Positions 27,067 through 38,815 of a stretch of DNA of 64,000 bases are shown here, piece after piece (the first letter of the stretch is position 1; every line of letters begins with the position of its first letter). A model generated the notes under the pieces. The model did not search any database and was not told where the DNA came from. It was given only the letters and a program-made list of their open reading frames with translations. This stretch comes from Nemertoderma westbladi (lineage: Eukaryota > Xenacoelomorpha > Nemertodermatida > Nemertodermatidae), in assembly GCA_032718475.1 (NCBI GenBank), contig JAUCBJ010000688.1:50572-114571 (forward strand), given 5' to 3'. Position numbers and translations under genes: made by a program.

Positions 27067-30000
27067 ACTCATAATGGTTCTTGTTCGCCGCTTACACGGT
27101 CTCAAGTGGTACAATGGGGCGGGGAAGGGCCCTTAGCACTGTACCCACTCGAACATGAGTTTGTATATATATTAGAAGAAATCAATATCTGCCATCCAGT
27201 ACGTTCATTATGATAAAGATCATGGGATCATACCTGGGCAATATTATCAAAACAAGCAGAAAATAGTTCAATAAAGTACTGGTAATTGCGAGTGGAACAA
27301 TATGTTTGTAAAACAATAACTAACTTTATAACAAATCGGCAAATATTTAGGGTAAAGCAAAATATCGTAGCGTAGCATGAATTGTTGCGGTCCGGTACTT
27401 TACAAAGGCTGACAGAGTACGGGTACGGTATTCGACAAGCAAGCAAAGTTCATATTATTATTATTATTATTTGCTTCATATTTTAAATGGAATTGGAACT
27501 GGTGGCCTGGTTCATTTGAGACAGTTTTTTCATTGAGTTGACATCAGGATCAGGATGTCCATTGCCTGCTCTATCTAACCACTGCTACCACTAACATCAT
27601 GCCACATACTAAGAAGATCTAGAGATCCCAATCCTAAGGTAGGTAGGGGGGTACGACTGTTGCTGAGTATCAATTTTGTTGATCCAACATGGATAACTAC
27701 CACAACTCACCTGCTAAATATCAGGACATACTTTAATTAGATGTAAGCAGACAATGAATAACTCCGGATTCATAGAAATTATATCGAGTGAGGAACCCAG
27801 GTGGCAATATATCCAGCATATATGAGAGGCACAGTAAATCAATAGCAATACAACTAAGATATTACAGTTAGGTATAGTAGCATACCGCTATGTTATCTCT
27901 ATGATAAATACAAAAGGTATCGCAACAATAAAAATTTTTTAATTAAAATACCAAATAAAATATAGATTTAATATATTATATAATACCCGGTAGGCCCTAC
28001 TGACAACGGTCTAACTGTCTAACGGTCTCCAGTCGCAACGCAATAAGCAACACAAGACGCCGATTGTTCAGTTCATATATATAAAATACCGGAACCGGCC
28101 GACCGGAAACGGTACTGTAATAGTGTATATAATAAATAATAATAATAAATGTAAAAAATAATGTAGTTTAATTCATTTATAAGTAGGTTGGTTTCAGGCA
28201 CAGGGGTAAGGTGTGCCGTAATTTTAAACGATTGGCGTACCGGACCGGTAGGTCCAGGGAACTGCAGTGCAATTAAAAATAATTTCACTATTTTAATGAA
28301 TTACAATACCGTTAATTATATTTCATGTGTTTGTTGTTCAGTTTGTTATATTAAATGATCGGTCGAATTAAAGTAATTAAACAAATGTAAGCACCGCGAT
28401 TGCATGCAGGGCAGGGCACAGGGTTGCAGGCGCAGGGTATAGCTGGGGTTTGATAATGACTGATTGATGTACAGGTGCAATACTACAGATTCCTCCATCC
28501 AGAGCAGTTAAATTTTTCTATAGGTCAACTGCTGAATAAATTCAATGTTTACTTTTAAATTAAGTGTCAACTAGAGAGCTTAAAATTAAAGTAGAGTAGC
28601 TGAGTAGAAAAGGCCTGATTAGAAAAGTTTAACATTGAGGGCAGCTTCTTCTAAAGTTGTGTTCGGGAACAACCTCAAGCATCAAGGAGATTTGTTTCAG
28701 CAACATCTCGATCTCGGCAGTTCCCCATTTCCCAATACGCTACGCAGATAAGCGACAAAAGCAGACCTCGACCCCCACAGAGACAAAGACAAAACGCAGT
28801 CGGGAGGTCGGTGCCAGACAGCATAACCTGGGATTTTTCTTAAATCCTACATAGGCCCTAACCATATAATATTATTTTATTTCCTAGCGAAAATATATAA
28901 AAGTATAGGCTGCAAATAAAGTAGTCTAACTCTAACCTAATAACAAATAGGCCTACAAATTACGCCATACGGTAGGCCTACTGAATTAATCTGATATGTT
29001 CATTATTCACACCCTACAGCACTTCGGGGACGATACGAACATCCAAACAAACTGTAAAGATTGGCTCACCCCCCAGACAGCTAGACCCCTTTTTGACGGT
29101 TTCGGTTATCAGGTAATAGGATTACTGGTACGGATACGTAGAGGGTAATAAATACATACCCTCTGACGCGTGACGCATAACGGTACGGCACGGTTGCGGT
29201 AAACATAAGTAAATTCGGAACAATTATTAATAAAAATAAAAATGCCACGCCGATGCCACCTGATCACAAGCATACAATACTGCAATACCATGACAATGCT
29301 TTTACCATTCAGCGAGCAGGCCTGATAAAATAATCTTAAACAAACATATGACAGTATAGATATGCAAAAGATAAATAGATAAAAATCTTAAAATCTTAAC
29401 TCTGTAAACCGTACCTACACTGCTCAAACTCTAGGAATTAACAATGAACTGGTTGGCTGATACAACTTGGCTTAGTACCCGTGCTGGCCCTCTACCGGCT
29501 ACCAACGTCAAAACTATAGAAATAACGTTTATGCAATTCAAGGATGAACGGTAGGTGGCAACGTGATAAATCCTGGACATAGTACTGGTACACACTTTTA
29601 GGCAGCTCCCCGGCAGTAGAAAGTGTAAAGAATAAATTTGGTTTATATTTTATAACGAACCTGCCTATTAATAGGCCAGGGTAGTTCTTGTCAAGAGTTG
29701 AGCCGTTCAAAAACACGATGTGGTTGTGTGTGTGTGTATATATGTATAACCATCCAATATCTCATAAACTCAAGCAGGTACGCAAAAATTTTAATAACAA
29801 ACTCTACATAAATTTTGGTTGCGCCCACGTTTTGTGACGTTTCGATCACGGGGTCACTGAAAAATAGCGGTTTTGAAAATTTAAAGTCGAATTTCACCGA
29901 TTTCAACTCGTCGAGTATGCACCAACTTTTTTATTTGGGCTATTCAGTCACCTGAGCAACATATTTGAGCCTCAGAATCTTTTCAAATATCGCTAATCTC

Positions 30001-31249
30001 GCACAGAACGTCGCCAAAATTTGTTAGACCGGCAAAAAAACGCACTAATCGTCTAAAAGAGTAAATTATTGGTTGCAGAATAATATGATTCAACTAGAAA
30101 TGCCAGCCAGCTGGCTGTAAAGAGACCGTCAATATAGACAAACGTAGTGTTAGTTGGGTCCCTCATCATTCATTATCATCAACCTATAAAACATTTGAAC
30201 GGCCCAGTGCTTACAATGATATTCCCAAAGAATTCACTGGGAAGAGCTATTCAGCTGGCGGGGTAATACATTATACAAACTAACAGTTAATGTTTGATGG
30301 TTGATGTCTGGGATAGTGTGAGAGAGTAATAAATTTAGCAAGTAATATACTGTACTTCTGTGCATTTTGGGCCTATCTATTCAATAAATAGTAGTAGCTT
30401 ACTAGGCCCTCATGAGTACCAGCAGCTGGTGTTTCTATCGTTGAGTTGATGGCAATTTTCGTGTTTTCATTTTCGCTCACTCAGGGTACTGGTTTGAGGG
30501 GCATGTTCGTTTAAAGCCAGCTTGCTGGCTTTCTAGTTTGTATGTATTAAATAATATTAGATTTTTAAATAATAATAATGGTAGAATCCCACAAGTAAAA
30601 TTCTTTATTAAATAGCGAATATTTGAAAAAAAGGGTTAATTGCATTTAAGTTAATTTGCAACAAAATAATTAGGCCTATATTTATCTAATAAATGAAAAT
30701 ATATAATTCCGACTTTAATTGGCTCCTACCATGACTTTCTATCCTACTCTACTGGGGTAGACTACACCGTAGCCCGTTTATCGTGATAAACGATTGTTAA
30801 GGTCATTTTTTTAAAAACATTATAGCTGGGTGGGGTTTGTTAGATAAACGCATAAATGGCCCACACTCACTCTCACTCACTCTCATTTGAAAACACGTAA
30901 AATGTAAAATTGCAGAGAGAAATTCCGGACAAAGAATAGCTGTAAAACCGGACAGAGACAGTTCGGGCACGACTGGACGACAGTTCAGTTCTGAGACCCC
31001 GTTGATAAATCAGTCTTACTGTTTAATAAAAAAACTTGAATTTGCAATATAGGCCTACTGTAGGCCTAAATTAATAAAAATACGAAGTGATTGTCATTAT
31101 CGCTAGTACGAGCAAATGTGCATGATTTTATCTCCCTAGGCCTACTGTCTGTCTGTATTGAGACCGGGGGCCCAATCGAGATGATTGATGGGTGTAAGTG
31201 ATGTGAGCGGTAATTGTTTACTGACAGTATGGCCTAGCGGAGGACATCC

Positions 31250-31665
31250 AAACCAAGATATTGAACGTAAATTCTGAGGGGCCAAACTGTAATCATCTCC
31301 CTTCCACACGAGTATAATAAGATATACAGTAGGACCAACATATGTTTGTTCTCCGCCCTTCCCATAGCAGTGAGCAGCAGCACTTGAAGAAAGCAAAAGC
31401 TGGTTTTCAAATCTACTTCTGTCTGTATTTTAATTAATTTTTTTCAATTGAAATTTGATGAGTCAAAATAAGAACATATGCAGTGGACCAGTCCCTGGGA
31501 GATATTGACACAAATAGTGAAGGGCCGAGCCGAAATCATCTCCGTTCCTATAGGTATATAAAAAGCCTTACCAACCAACATAAGTTTCACATTGACAAGT
31601 CTCATAGCTGCATGCACAAATTAATTGAAAGCAGTTTTTAAAATCTACTTGAGGTGTCTTTTTAG
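31250..31665. repeat. Diverged direct duplication, about 165 bp, spaced about 250 bp
   Basis: Segments at about 31254-31420 and 31502-31665 share, in order, GATATTGA, a GGGCC word, AATCATCTCC, TTCC, a TATA-rich stretch, ACCAACATA, GAAAGCA and AAATCTACTT. The copies are old, with many substitutions and small indels. What they derive from is unknown. Confidence 0.6.
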
Positions 31666-32257
31666 AAAAAGAAGAGATGAAGTGCTGTTTCAGGTTTAAT
31701 TAGAAACGGGTCTATTTCAGTTACTTTGATTATAATTTACCTTGCCGGTATTTTAGAATATATTTCGTTTGTTATTCATCACCCATCCGTTAAGTGTTTT
31801 TATGAGGTTACTTTAATCTAACTAAATTATATTGAACATTAATATATTTTTTTACGTTACTTAATATATCTATGATGTAGTTAAGTCCCTCTGCCTATCA
31901 AACAAACACACAGGCGCATAGAATAATTAGGATGCATGCGACCTCACTACAAAATGTCTAGCAGTCAATGTAGGCCTACTCAAAAACAATAAGGCCATAC
32001 TTAAAATCACACTGCCCTAGGTATAGAAAGTATGCATTCCGGCACAAAATTACTCCTCAGTGAAAACCCAATACGGTAAAATTACCTTAATGCAAATTCC
32101 ATAATGTAATATTAAAACCACAAGTTAATGGAACATACTTATGGTGAAAAAATATCCTTGAGGATTAAGCACACTAAGAAGGCTCTCTGTTTATTTTGTG
32201 TCCGAAAATAAGCGTATATCATACTTGGCCGGGCTGGTAGACATTATAGTGTGTTTG

Positions 32258-34115
32258 ATACTACTACTACTACTACTAGGATCGGCATGCTGCATTGCAG
32301 CTCCATTTTTAAGAATGCTGTGCCGGCTTGTCAACAAAATTGCACCGCCACAACTCCCTATCACGATCACCCATGACATTTGCTAGATCATCCGCATCTT
32401 CAAGGCCAGTGTCCTTTAAGATGCGTCTCAAGAAAGTCATGGGCTGTCCACCATGCTTATTCACTCCATGAGGCTGCCAAAGTACAAGATTATGCACTGG
32501 CTGGTCCTCACGGCGAAAGCAATGTCCTGCAAAGCGGAGACGATTTTGTTCTAGTGTCAAGCTTGGGGGAACCAATGAGACACCTCCAATGTTATATAGT
32601 GTCTGGTTGGAGATGTGTGCATTGTACTTGACACAATGAACCCGGCGTAGCATTCTTGTGAATGTGCCATCCAGAGATTTGGTGTCCTCAGCAGTTAGAG
32701 CCCAGCATGGACTCCCATAGAGGAGTACTGGAACTACTGCTGCTCTAAATAATCGGACCTTAAGTTTCCGATTAATTCTCGGTGACTTCCAAATCCTGGA
32801 AAGCCTATTCAAGGCTGCCCATTCCTTTCCCTTACGTATTCGAAGGTCCTCACCTGACTTCCGGATCCATGATCCCAGGTAACAGAAGTCGTCCACATGC
32901 TCAAGCATACCATCCTTTGAGCTTATGCTCATCCGATCAGAGACTTGCTGAGGACTTTCAAAGTTAACTGTCAGAATTTTGGTCTTTCTGGAGTTAATAA
33001 AAAGACCAACACTAGAAGCAGCATGTTCTAATGAGCTGAGGAGCCGTTGGGCTCCCTCTAATGATTCTGAGAGTACTCCTAAGTCATCAGCAAAGTCTAG
33101 ATCAGTTAGGTACTTGGCAGGATTTCCTCGACTTCTGGAGCCAGTAGGTGGAGTTATCATCACCCCATCATCATTATAATGATCTAAGGACATACGTAGA
33201 ACATAGTCAACCACAATAATGAACAAGAATGGTGCAAGTGTGTCTCTTTGGAGGACGCCCCATAACACTTCAAATGGTTCTGTGTCACCGTCAACAGTAG
33301 ACACAAATGTTGTCGAACCATCGTATACTGATCTGATTGCTGCAATAATTTCATCAGGAATCCCATATAATGAAAGTATGCTGAACATACGTGAGCGAGA
33401 GACTGAATCAAAGGCCTTGAAGAAGTCAACAAAAATAACAGCCAGATGCCTGTCTTTCTTTTTTGATAACTCTTCAATTATCCTTCTAAGTGCCAAAATG
33501 GGCTCCATGGTCCCACGACCTTTACGGAACCCATTCTGATTTCCACGGAGCAGTCTCTCAATGGGATCCCTGATGCGATTTAATAGAATCCTATTGTATA
33601 GCTTTGCAGCAATCGAGATCAATGAGATTCCCCGAAAAGAACCATAGAGTGTTAGGTTGCCCTTCTTGGGAACTGGCACCAACTTATTTGTTTTCATTTC
33701 TTGTGGGACTCTTGTTGTTCGGTACATGTCTACTATGATGGGATAGATGAGCTTTAAATACTCAGGTATTTTAAAGACCTCAGGGGGAACACCATCTACT
33801 CCACTGGCACGATTGGTCTTAATGCTCTTTGCAGCAGCCTTCACTTCTGCAAAGGAGATATCGCCAATGGGAATATCTGGGAGTACAGACTCAGACACTT
33901 TTACTTCTATAAAGTTATCAGGCAATACCCTGTCATTATTGAGGAGCTTTCAAAGTGGGCTTTCCAACCATTGAGGCGATCGGCTGGTGATTCAGCCTTA
34001 ACCTTGGTGGTTGGTTGGCTTTTCCGCCCAGTAAGCAGATTGATCGATTTCCATGCCTGGGATGATTGCCTGCTATGCTGTCGTCAGCATCATTGATGGC
34101 ATCAACCTGTTTGAT
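32258..34115 (-). mobile_element. 5'-truncated non-LTR retrotransposon (LINE)
   Basis: It contains a reverse transcriptase frame (32309-33925). On the minus strand its 3' end finishes in a short GTA/AGT microsatellite (CTAGTAGTAGTAGTAGTATC, plus-strand 32258-32280), the kind of simple-repeat tail used by several LINE clades instead of poly(A). Coding similarity continues about 170 bp upstream of the main frame in another frame, then stops near 34115. The endonuclease domain is therefore missing and the copy is 5'-truncated, the usual result of incomplete target-primed reverse transcription. Confidence 0.85.
32309..33925 (-). pseudogene. LINE reverse transcriptase, partial, frameshifted
   Basis: The 538-codon frame holds the RT palm. 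The family strings NGFRKGRGT (131-139), FVDFFKAFDSV (motif A, catalytic Asp 167), GVLQRDTLAP (223-232) and DLDFADDLG (motif C FADD at 278-281) are all present, followed by a YLGSWI-type thumb and a C-terminal tail seen in RTE/Nimbus-like LINEs (the exact clade is not certain). There is no natural ATG: the frame begins with TTG after a 1-nt frameshift near 33950, upstream of which coding continues (QAWKSINLLTGRK, then AHFES). The usual GVLQGDTL motif has Gly to Arg, and motif A has Phe where Lys is usual, both signs of decay. It has probably been dead for a moderate time. Confidence 0.93.
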
Positions 34116-34206
34116 AGTAGGCCTAAACGACGATGAATGACAATTAATTACGGTTACAGGCGGGTGATATAAGGAAAGTTGGTATAAGCAGTATTACTGA
34201 AACAAT

Positions 34207-34405
34207 GGGTGTAAACGCCGAGAACCGACTACCGACAACCAACGTCGACAACCATTATTAAAGCTAATTAATGTTATTTATTAATTAAGGGAAAGAAACA
34301 GGTTACAGTGGAAGGTTATTCTAACCAAAACGATAAACGAGAGTTACGAACCCAGGTTACATTTTCATATTTGCTATTGTCGGTTGTCGGCGTAGCGTTT
34401 ACTCC
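34207..34405. mobile_element. MULE-type MITE, 199 bp, 10-bp target duplication
   Basis: The ends GGGTGTAAACGCC and GGCGTAGCGTTTACTCC are inverted repeats, with CGACAAC-type subterminal repeats (CCGACAACC on the left, GGTTGTCGGCG on the right). The 10-mer CTGAAACAAT directly flanks both sides (34197-34206 and 34406-34415), as for Mutator superfamily insertions. The interior contains ACCAAAACGATAAACGAGAG, close to the core of the larger family at 35874-36248. A second, end-damaged copy is at about 37091-37274. Confidence 0.75.
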
Positions 34406-35640
34406 CTGAAACAATCGTTATAAATCGGTTAAAGACAATTTTATGGAATAAAATTTTTGTCCATTTTTGCTTCGGCCACTTTTGTGATTAAGTACATATA
34501 TAACCACCTCCCAAGCCTCCATTACCTTCGAAGGACCTGCGGTTAGGACTTCATTACTGCATATACGAGATTACCATACACTTTTGCAAAACCCCCTTTC
34601 GTTAGGACAGTAGTAAACTAGTAGCAAGCTAGTACAGTAGCAACTTTAGTAGCTAACTAAACAACTATACTAATACAGACGTTGTTGGCTGTTGTTTCTC
34701 AGAGATTCAAATGTTTTTTTTTCTATTTCCGAAACGCCGCTGCTGCCCTACCCGGTTGACACTCCTACCGAATCATTGCATTGTAACATTCTACCACACA
34801 TTGAATATTTAGAGGATTTACGCCAGCCCATAACTCACATTCCTGTTAGTTGTGGCAGCAGTCTACTATACCTTATAATACAAGCTATGCTATTGGTAAG
34901 CTGTCCCGTCATCACCCTTATCATCGTCATTGATTTTATTGCAATTCGGGAAATTGTCGAAAGAAAATTATAATTGAATTGAATTGTATTGTATTGAAGG
35001 CGCCGAACGAAATCGAGAGATGTAGTGGTGGGATCGATGACTTGTAGCTGAATGCAATGCAGGACAGGGCCGGATAATTATTGATCAAATTACTCCCTCT
35101 CCCCACCCCTCCCTTAACGATTATAACACAGACGAGACGACCCAGATATTATGTTGTGTCTCGGCACATCTAATAGCAGTGCGTGCAATACTTGGTTGCT
35201 GGTTTTGCTTACAGCTATTTGAGCAAAGAGCAATGCTATAAATTTAATTTCAGATAATCGCATTGGCACAGAAATGGTAAATCTTGAACTAAGAAAGGAG
35301 GTTCTTAAAGCACTTTGTTGTGTGAGGCAATAAGCTTAAAATAATAATATAATAGCTAGTTAGACCGAACGAAAACAATGCTGGCTCCGAGAGTCTGGCC
35401 CCACAATGTCGCCCCCTACAAGTGTCGGCCATTTACGGGAGGGAAAACCGTAAATGTTCGCTGTTCGCTTACAAAGGGCTTGTTCCACTAATACCTCTAA
35501 TTACATAGGCCGAAAGGCGCCGCCACAATAAACCTATCTGGTGTAGATACCGGCCTCAGGGCCGGAGTATATTAGAGTTTTAATATCACCTACCTCTGTT
35601 TTTGTACACACACCCCTAAGGGCCCTTAAGCGTCTTGCGT

Positions 35641-35870
35641 TTTATTATTATAAGTTAATGATAATAAAGTCGTCCTGTAGTCTGAAGCCCGTGGGTCAGA
35701 CATGTTTTATACAAATTCTTGCGGCGGCGGATTTGCAGACAATGTTGGCGCCGGAAATACCATAGGTTGTGTTGGAGTTGATACCCCAAAGGCTGTCTGT
35801 AGCACTTGCTGGTTGGATATTGAGGCATGTGTTTTCGTTCGCAGGACTTTAGATCCCAGAGGAGTTTAGA
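35641..35870. other. Coding-like island, strand unclear
   Basis: A GC-balanced island is open on both strands. Plus strand: an ATG frame of 56 codons at 35702-35872 (GGGFADNVGAGN..., four Cys). Minus strand: an ATG-free frame of about 52 codons ending at 35707 in a Pro/Gln-rich tail (ANPPPQEFV), with an AATAAA signal 60 bp beyond its stop (35641-35646). On the minus strand it could be a 3'-terminal exon of an unknown gene, or an alternative last exon of the STPG gene upstream of it. No family is recognised, and neither reading is secure. Confidence 0.25.
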
Positions 35871-35873
35871 TCT

Positions 35874-36248
35874 GGTGAGTACAAAACAAAGACCAAAGAC
35901 TCAAGACCTAGTACAAAACACATGCGTTAACTTTCGTTTATTGTTTTGGTTCCTCCAACACGCCTCGTAAACAGCTCCTTTACTAACCAGCTCCTTTAAA
36001 TGGCAATGGGACCTAACACTCTTTTGGACCTGTACAAAACAAAGAGGTAAAGTCGCGTTATGTGCCAAAGAGCGTTAGGTCTCAAAGAGCGTTAGGTCTC
36101 AAAGAGCGTTAGGTACCATTGCCATTTAAGCAGGTTAATAAACGAGCAGGTTACATAGGCGTGTTGGAGGAACCAAAACAATAAACGAAAGTTAACACAT
36201 GTGTTTTGTACAGGTCTTTATTATTTGGGTCTTTGTTTTGTACTGACC
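35874..36248. mobile_element. Foldback MITE, 375 bp, arms about 150 bp
   Basis: The ends GGTGAGTACAAAACAAAGACC and the inverse of GGTCAGTACAAAACAAAGACCC lead into long arms that pair along CACATGYGTTAACTTTCG, TTTATTGTTTTGGTTCC, CAACACGCCT and AAATGGCAATGG. The centre carries a 17-bp tandem repeat (CAAAGAGCGTTAGGTCT, about 3-4 copies, 36066-36118). It is the same family as 6835-7046, and shares its core with 43669-43750. No clear target duplication is seen at this copy. Confidence 0.8.
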
Positions 36249-37090
36249 AAGTTTGTTGGTCAGGCACATATATTGAGTTATTGCCATTAAAATTGAATTA
36301 AATAAGGTTTGTGCCGCCACTACCGTAATTTGCGAATGCTGACAAGCGGAATCTAAAGTCTCCCGGGATTAAAAGTCGCCAAACATATTTTCTTTAAAAT
36401 ATCTCCATCAATTTTAATGTCCGTTTCATTTGCGGACAAGAAGTAATGATCCAATCAATCTTCCAAATGTACAAATAATTAAAATAAACACATTTAAATT
36501 TATTTATTATTAACAAATTAACGTTATTTCTATTTACATTAAATAATAATATAATATTTATTTACAACAGAGCACATGCGAGTACAAAAATTAATGCAGC
36601 TACGGGTTGGCACCTAGACAGTAAATTTGGCTTTCCTTGGCATGCGTATTTACATGGTGTGTGATTCTAAACAATTTTCTTACACAAAGAGAACTTACCA
36701 ATAACGACATTCCCTTATATACGAAGTGAAAATAATTAACTATATTATTTGAGACAAACAAGACGTAAATGAAGTCCGACTTATAAATTGGACGTTGTGG
36801 AATTAATAATTCTAGAACATCTCAGCAGTTCGTTGTTAATTAAATTTATTAGGTGACCGCAGCAGCAAAACGTTCTACACTTTATTAAGATAGTGTTCAA
36901 CTAAATGATCAGACACAATACGGTAATAAAATGAAAATGGAAATTGAATTCGAATTCGAAAATAACTGAAATTTTTGTTTAATAAAAAAAAGCCAAATAT
37001 ATCAATAATTGTATTTGTCCTACTTTAATATTCCAATATTTCATATCAAATTCAATATAATAAATAGTACTATATCCACGAACCAGACAA
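36249..37090. other. Intergenic, strongly AT-rich
   Basis: No gene seen. Mostly A/T-rich words, including TTTATTTATTATTAACAAATTAACG-like sequence near 36500. Confidence 0.5.
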
Positions 37091-37274
37091 TAAAAGATAA
37101 GCCGACAACCATTATTAAAAGTAATTAATATTATTTATTAATTGGGGTAAAGGAACACGTTTAGTTATTCTAACCAAACAACAAACGAGAGTCACGATCT
37201 CAGGTTACATTTTTATATTTACTATTGTCGGCAGTGGTTGTCGGCTGTCGGTTGTCGTCGTAGCATTTAAATCC
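37091..37274. mobile_element. Second, damaged copy of the 34.2-kb MITE
   Basis: It matches 34240-34402 in order (GACAACCATTATTAAA, TTATTTATTAATT, AACCAAACAACAAACGAGAG, CAGGTTACATTTTTATATTT, GGTTGTCG). The right end is recognisable (CGTAGCATTTAAATCC against CGTAGCGTTTACTCC). The left terminal repeat is gone. Confidence 0.7.
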
Positions 37275-37371
37275 ATGAATTAGAAAGGTTTGAGTTTAAT
37301 TTGGGTATTTCTGACACAAATTGTACTATTTTGATTTAGTTATCTGGCATATACTTTCAAATAAATGAAAT

Positions 37372-37377
37372 TTTATT
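37372..37377 (-). terminator. Poly(A) signal of the STPG gene
   Basis: AATAAA on the minus strand, 146 bp beyond the stop codon at 37523, in an AT-rich 3' UTR. Confidence 0.55.
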
Positions 37378-37522
37378 AAAAATTTAAATTTAATTGAAAC
37401 ACTCAAAAATTCAAGCAAATTCAATATGCAACGCAATTTCATATTTTCGATTTCGATTTCCACGGGCAATGAACCGTAACCAACAATAATCCCCAAAACT
37501 GTTACACGTCTTCTACAATCCC

Positions 37523-37675
37523 TCAGACACCCACAGCAAAGGGTTGGCCTTGGCCACCTCCTGACCCCCTGGGATTCACACCAAACAGATGTTCTTCCAA
37601 CCGGGGTGCCAATGGGTTACTTAGGGTGGCGTTAAACGTTCCCTTCATTAGGGTATCCATCAGCAATGGTGACAG
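37523..37675 (-). CDS. STPG/SHIPPO-family protein, last coding exon
   Basis: This is the final exon of a spliced minus-strand gene. It encodes 50 residues (starting LSPLLMDTLMKGTFNATLSN, ending in a Gly/Gln-rich tail) and a TGA stop. The acceptor is a good one, ATTTTTTTCAG at the 37676 side, and the exon starts in phase 0. The upstream exon at 41516-41637 ends in phase 0 with a GTAAGA donor, so the two join without a frame change. An AATAAA lies 146 bp downstream. Family assignment comes from the upstream exon's PG-rich repeats. Proteins of this family bind or line ciliary and flagellar microtubules. Which family member this is (STPG2-like is one idea) cannot be settled from the visible part. 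Confidence 0.7.
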   Translation of the reverse strand: MSPLLMDTLMKGTFNATLSNPLAPRLEEHLFGVNPRGSGGGQGQPFAVGV

Positions 37676-37822
37676 CTGAAAAAAATATGAAAATATTAAC
37701 TGTTATACGGCGTTTATTGTATGTATTTAGAAAATGTCGTAATATATAAAAAATTAAACACATTTTATAAATTGGTTAGTAAAACAAGTTAGTTAGTTAC
37801 AGGCACCTCGTCCAGAAAGAAG

Positions 37823-38500
37823 TAAGCACGTTTAGCATACGGGTACCACTATGGGGCGAGCCACGAATTAAGCACGTTTAGCATACGGGTACCACTATGG
37901 GGCGAGCCACGAATTAAGCAGGTTTAGCATACGGGTACCACTATGGGGCGAGCCACGAATTAAGCAGGTTTAGCATACGGGTACCACTATGGGGCGAGCC
38001 ACGAATTAAGCACGTTTAGCATACAGGTACCAATATGGGGCGAGCCACGAATTAAGCACGTTTAGAATACGGGTACCACTATGGGGCGAGCCACGAATTA
38101 AGCACGTTTAGCATACGGGTGCCACTATGGGGCGAGCCACGAATTAAGCAGGTTTAGCATAAGGGTACCACTATGGGGCGAGCCACGAATTAAGCAGGTT
38201 TAGCATAGACAGGGTACCACTATGGGGCGAGCCACGAATTAAGCAGGTTTAGCATAGGGGTACTACTATGGGGCGAGCCACGAATTAAGCAGGTTTAGCA
38301 TAAGGGTACCACTATGGGGCGAGCCACGAATTAAGCAAGTTTAGCATAGACAGGGTACCACTATGGGGCGAGCCACGAATAAAGCAGGTTTAGCATAGGG
38401 GTACTACTATGGGGCGAGCCATGAATTAAGCAGGTTTAGCATACGGGTACCACTATGGGGCGAGCCACGAATAAAGCAGGTTTAGCATACAGGGTACCAC
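37823..38500 (+). repeat. 46-bp tandem array, about 14.5 copies
   Basis: The unit runs TAAGCAGGTTTAGCATACGG, GTACCACTATGGGGCGAGCC, ACGAAT. Copies vary at a few sites (AAGCACG / AAGCAGG; CATACGGG / CATAAGGG / CATAGACAGGG). A single inverted unit (GTATGCTAAGCTCTCTTACT, TCATGGCTCGCCCCAC) lies 200 bp to the right at 38707-38741, suggesting that array and inverted unit are the two ends of one foldback element. Confidence 0.95.
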
Positions 38501-38706
38501 AATTTTCAACCGTTACCTAGTCGCCCTCTAGCGCGAGACTGGAGAACTGCTGAATCGGCCCACGCAAATTCTATTTCAGTGTTTTACTATATGTGTATTT
38601 GTGTATCAAAGTTTGGTTTAATTTCATCAAAGATTAACTTGAGTTATTAGCCTTCGAACATTTGCTCTTAGACCGTCAGACTGACAGACAGACAACGGTT
38701 CAAATA

Positions 38707-38741
38707 GTATGCTAAGCTCTCTTACTTCATGGCTCGCCCCA
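38707..38741 (-). repeat. Inverted single copy of the 46-bp unit
   Basis: Its reverse complement, GTGGGGCGAGCCATGAAGTA then AGAGAGCTTAGCATAC, aligns to the array unit GGGGCGAGCCACGAATTAAGCACGTTTAGCATAC with few changes. It matches the outermost array copy best (GAAGTAAGCACG), as a paired terminal repeat would. Confidence 0.75.
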
Positions 38742-38815
38742 CAAAGGGGTTGGTTGGTAAATTATACATGAAACTTTAGTTAGATATTCGGTATTTCATT
38801 AAAGTTTTCCGTATC

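Larger units (their letters stand above)
24283..31249. other. Intergenic, no gene recognised
   Basis: AT-rich sequence with short unsupported frames. It contains a perfect 15-bp hairpin at 26652-26683, a CTCF-like motif at 27048-27066, ATT/AAT microsatellites near 27455 and 28133, and from about 28.9 kb onward the palindrome TAGGCCTA, which I did not find earlier in the window. Confidence 0.5.

Noticed and set aside
34692-34973. 93-codon frame with a hydrophobic segment near its end
   Set aside because: AT-rich hydrophobic stretch without homology; random AT-rich DNA often gives such pseudo-membrane segments.
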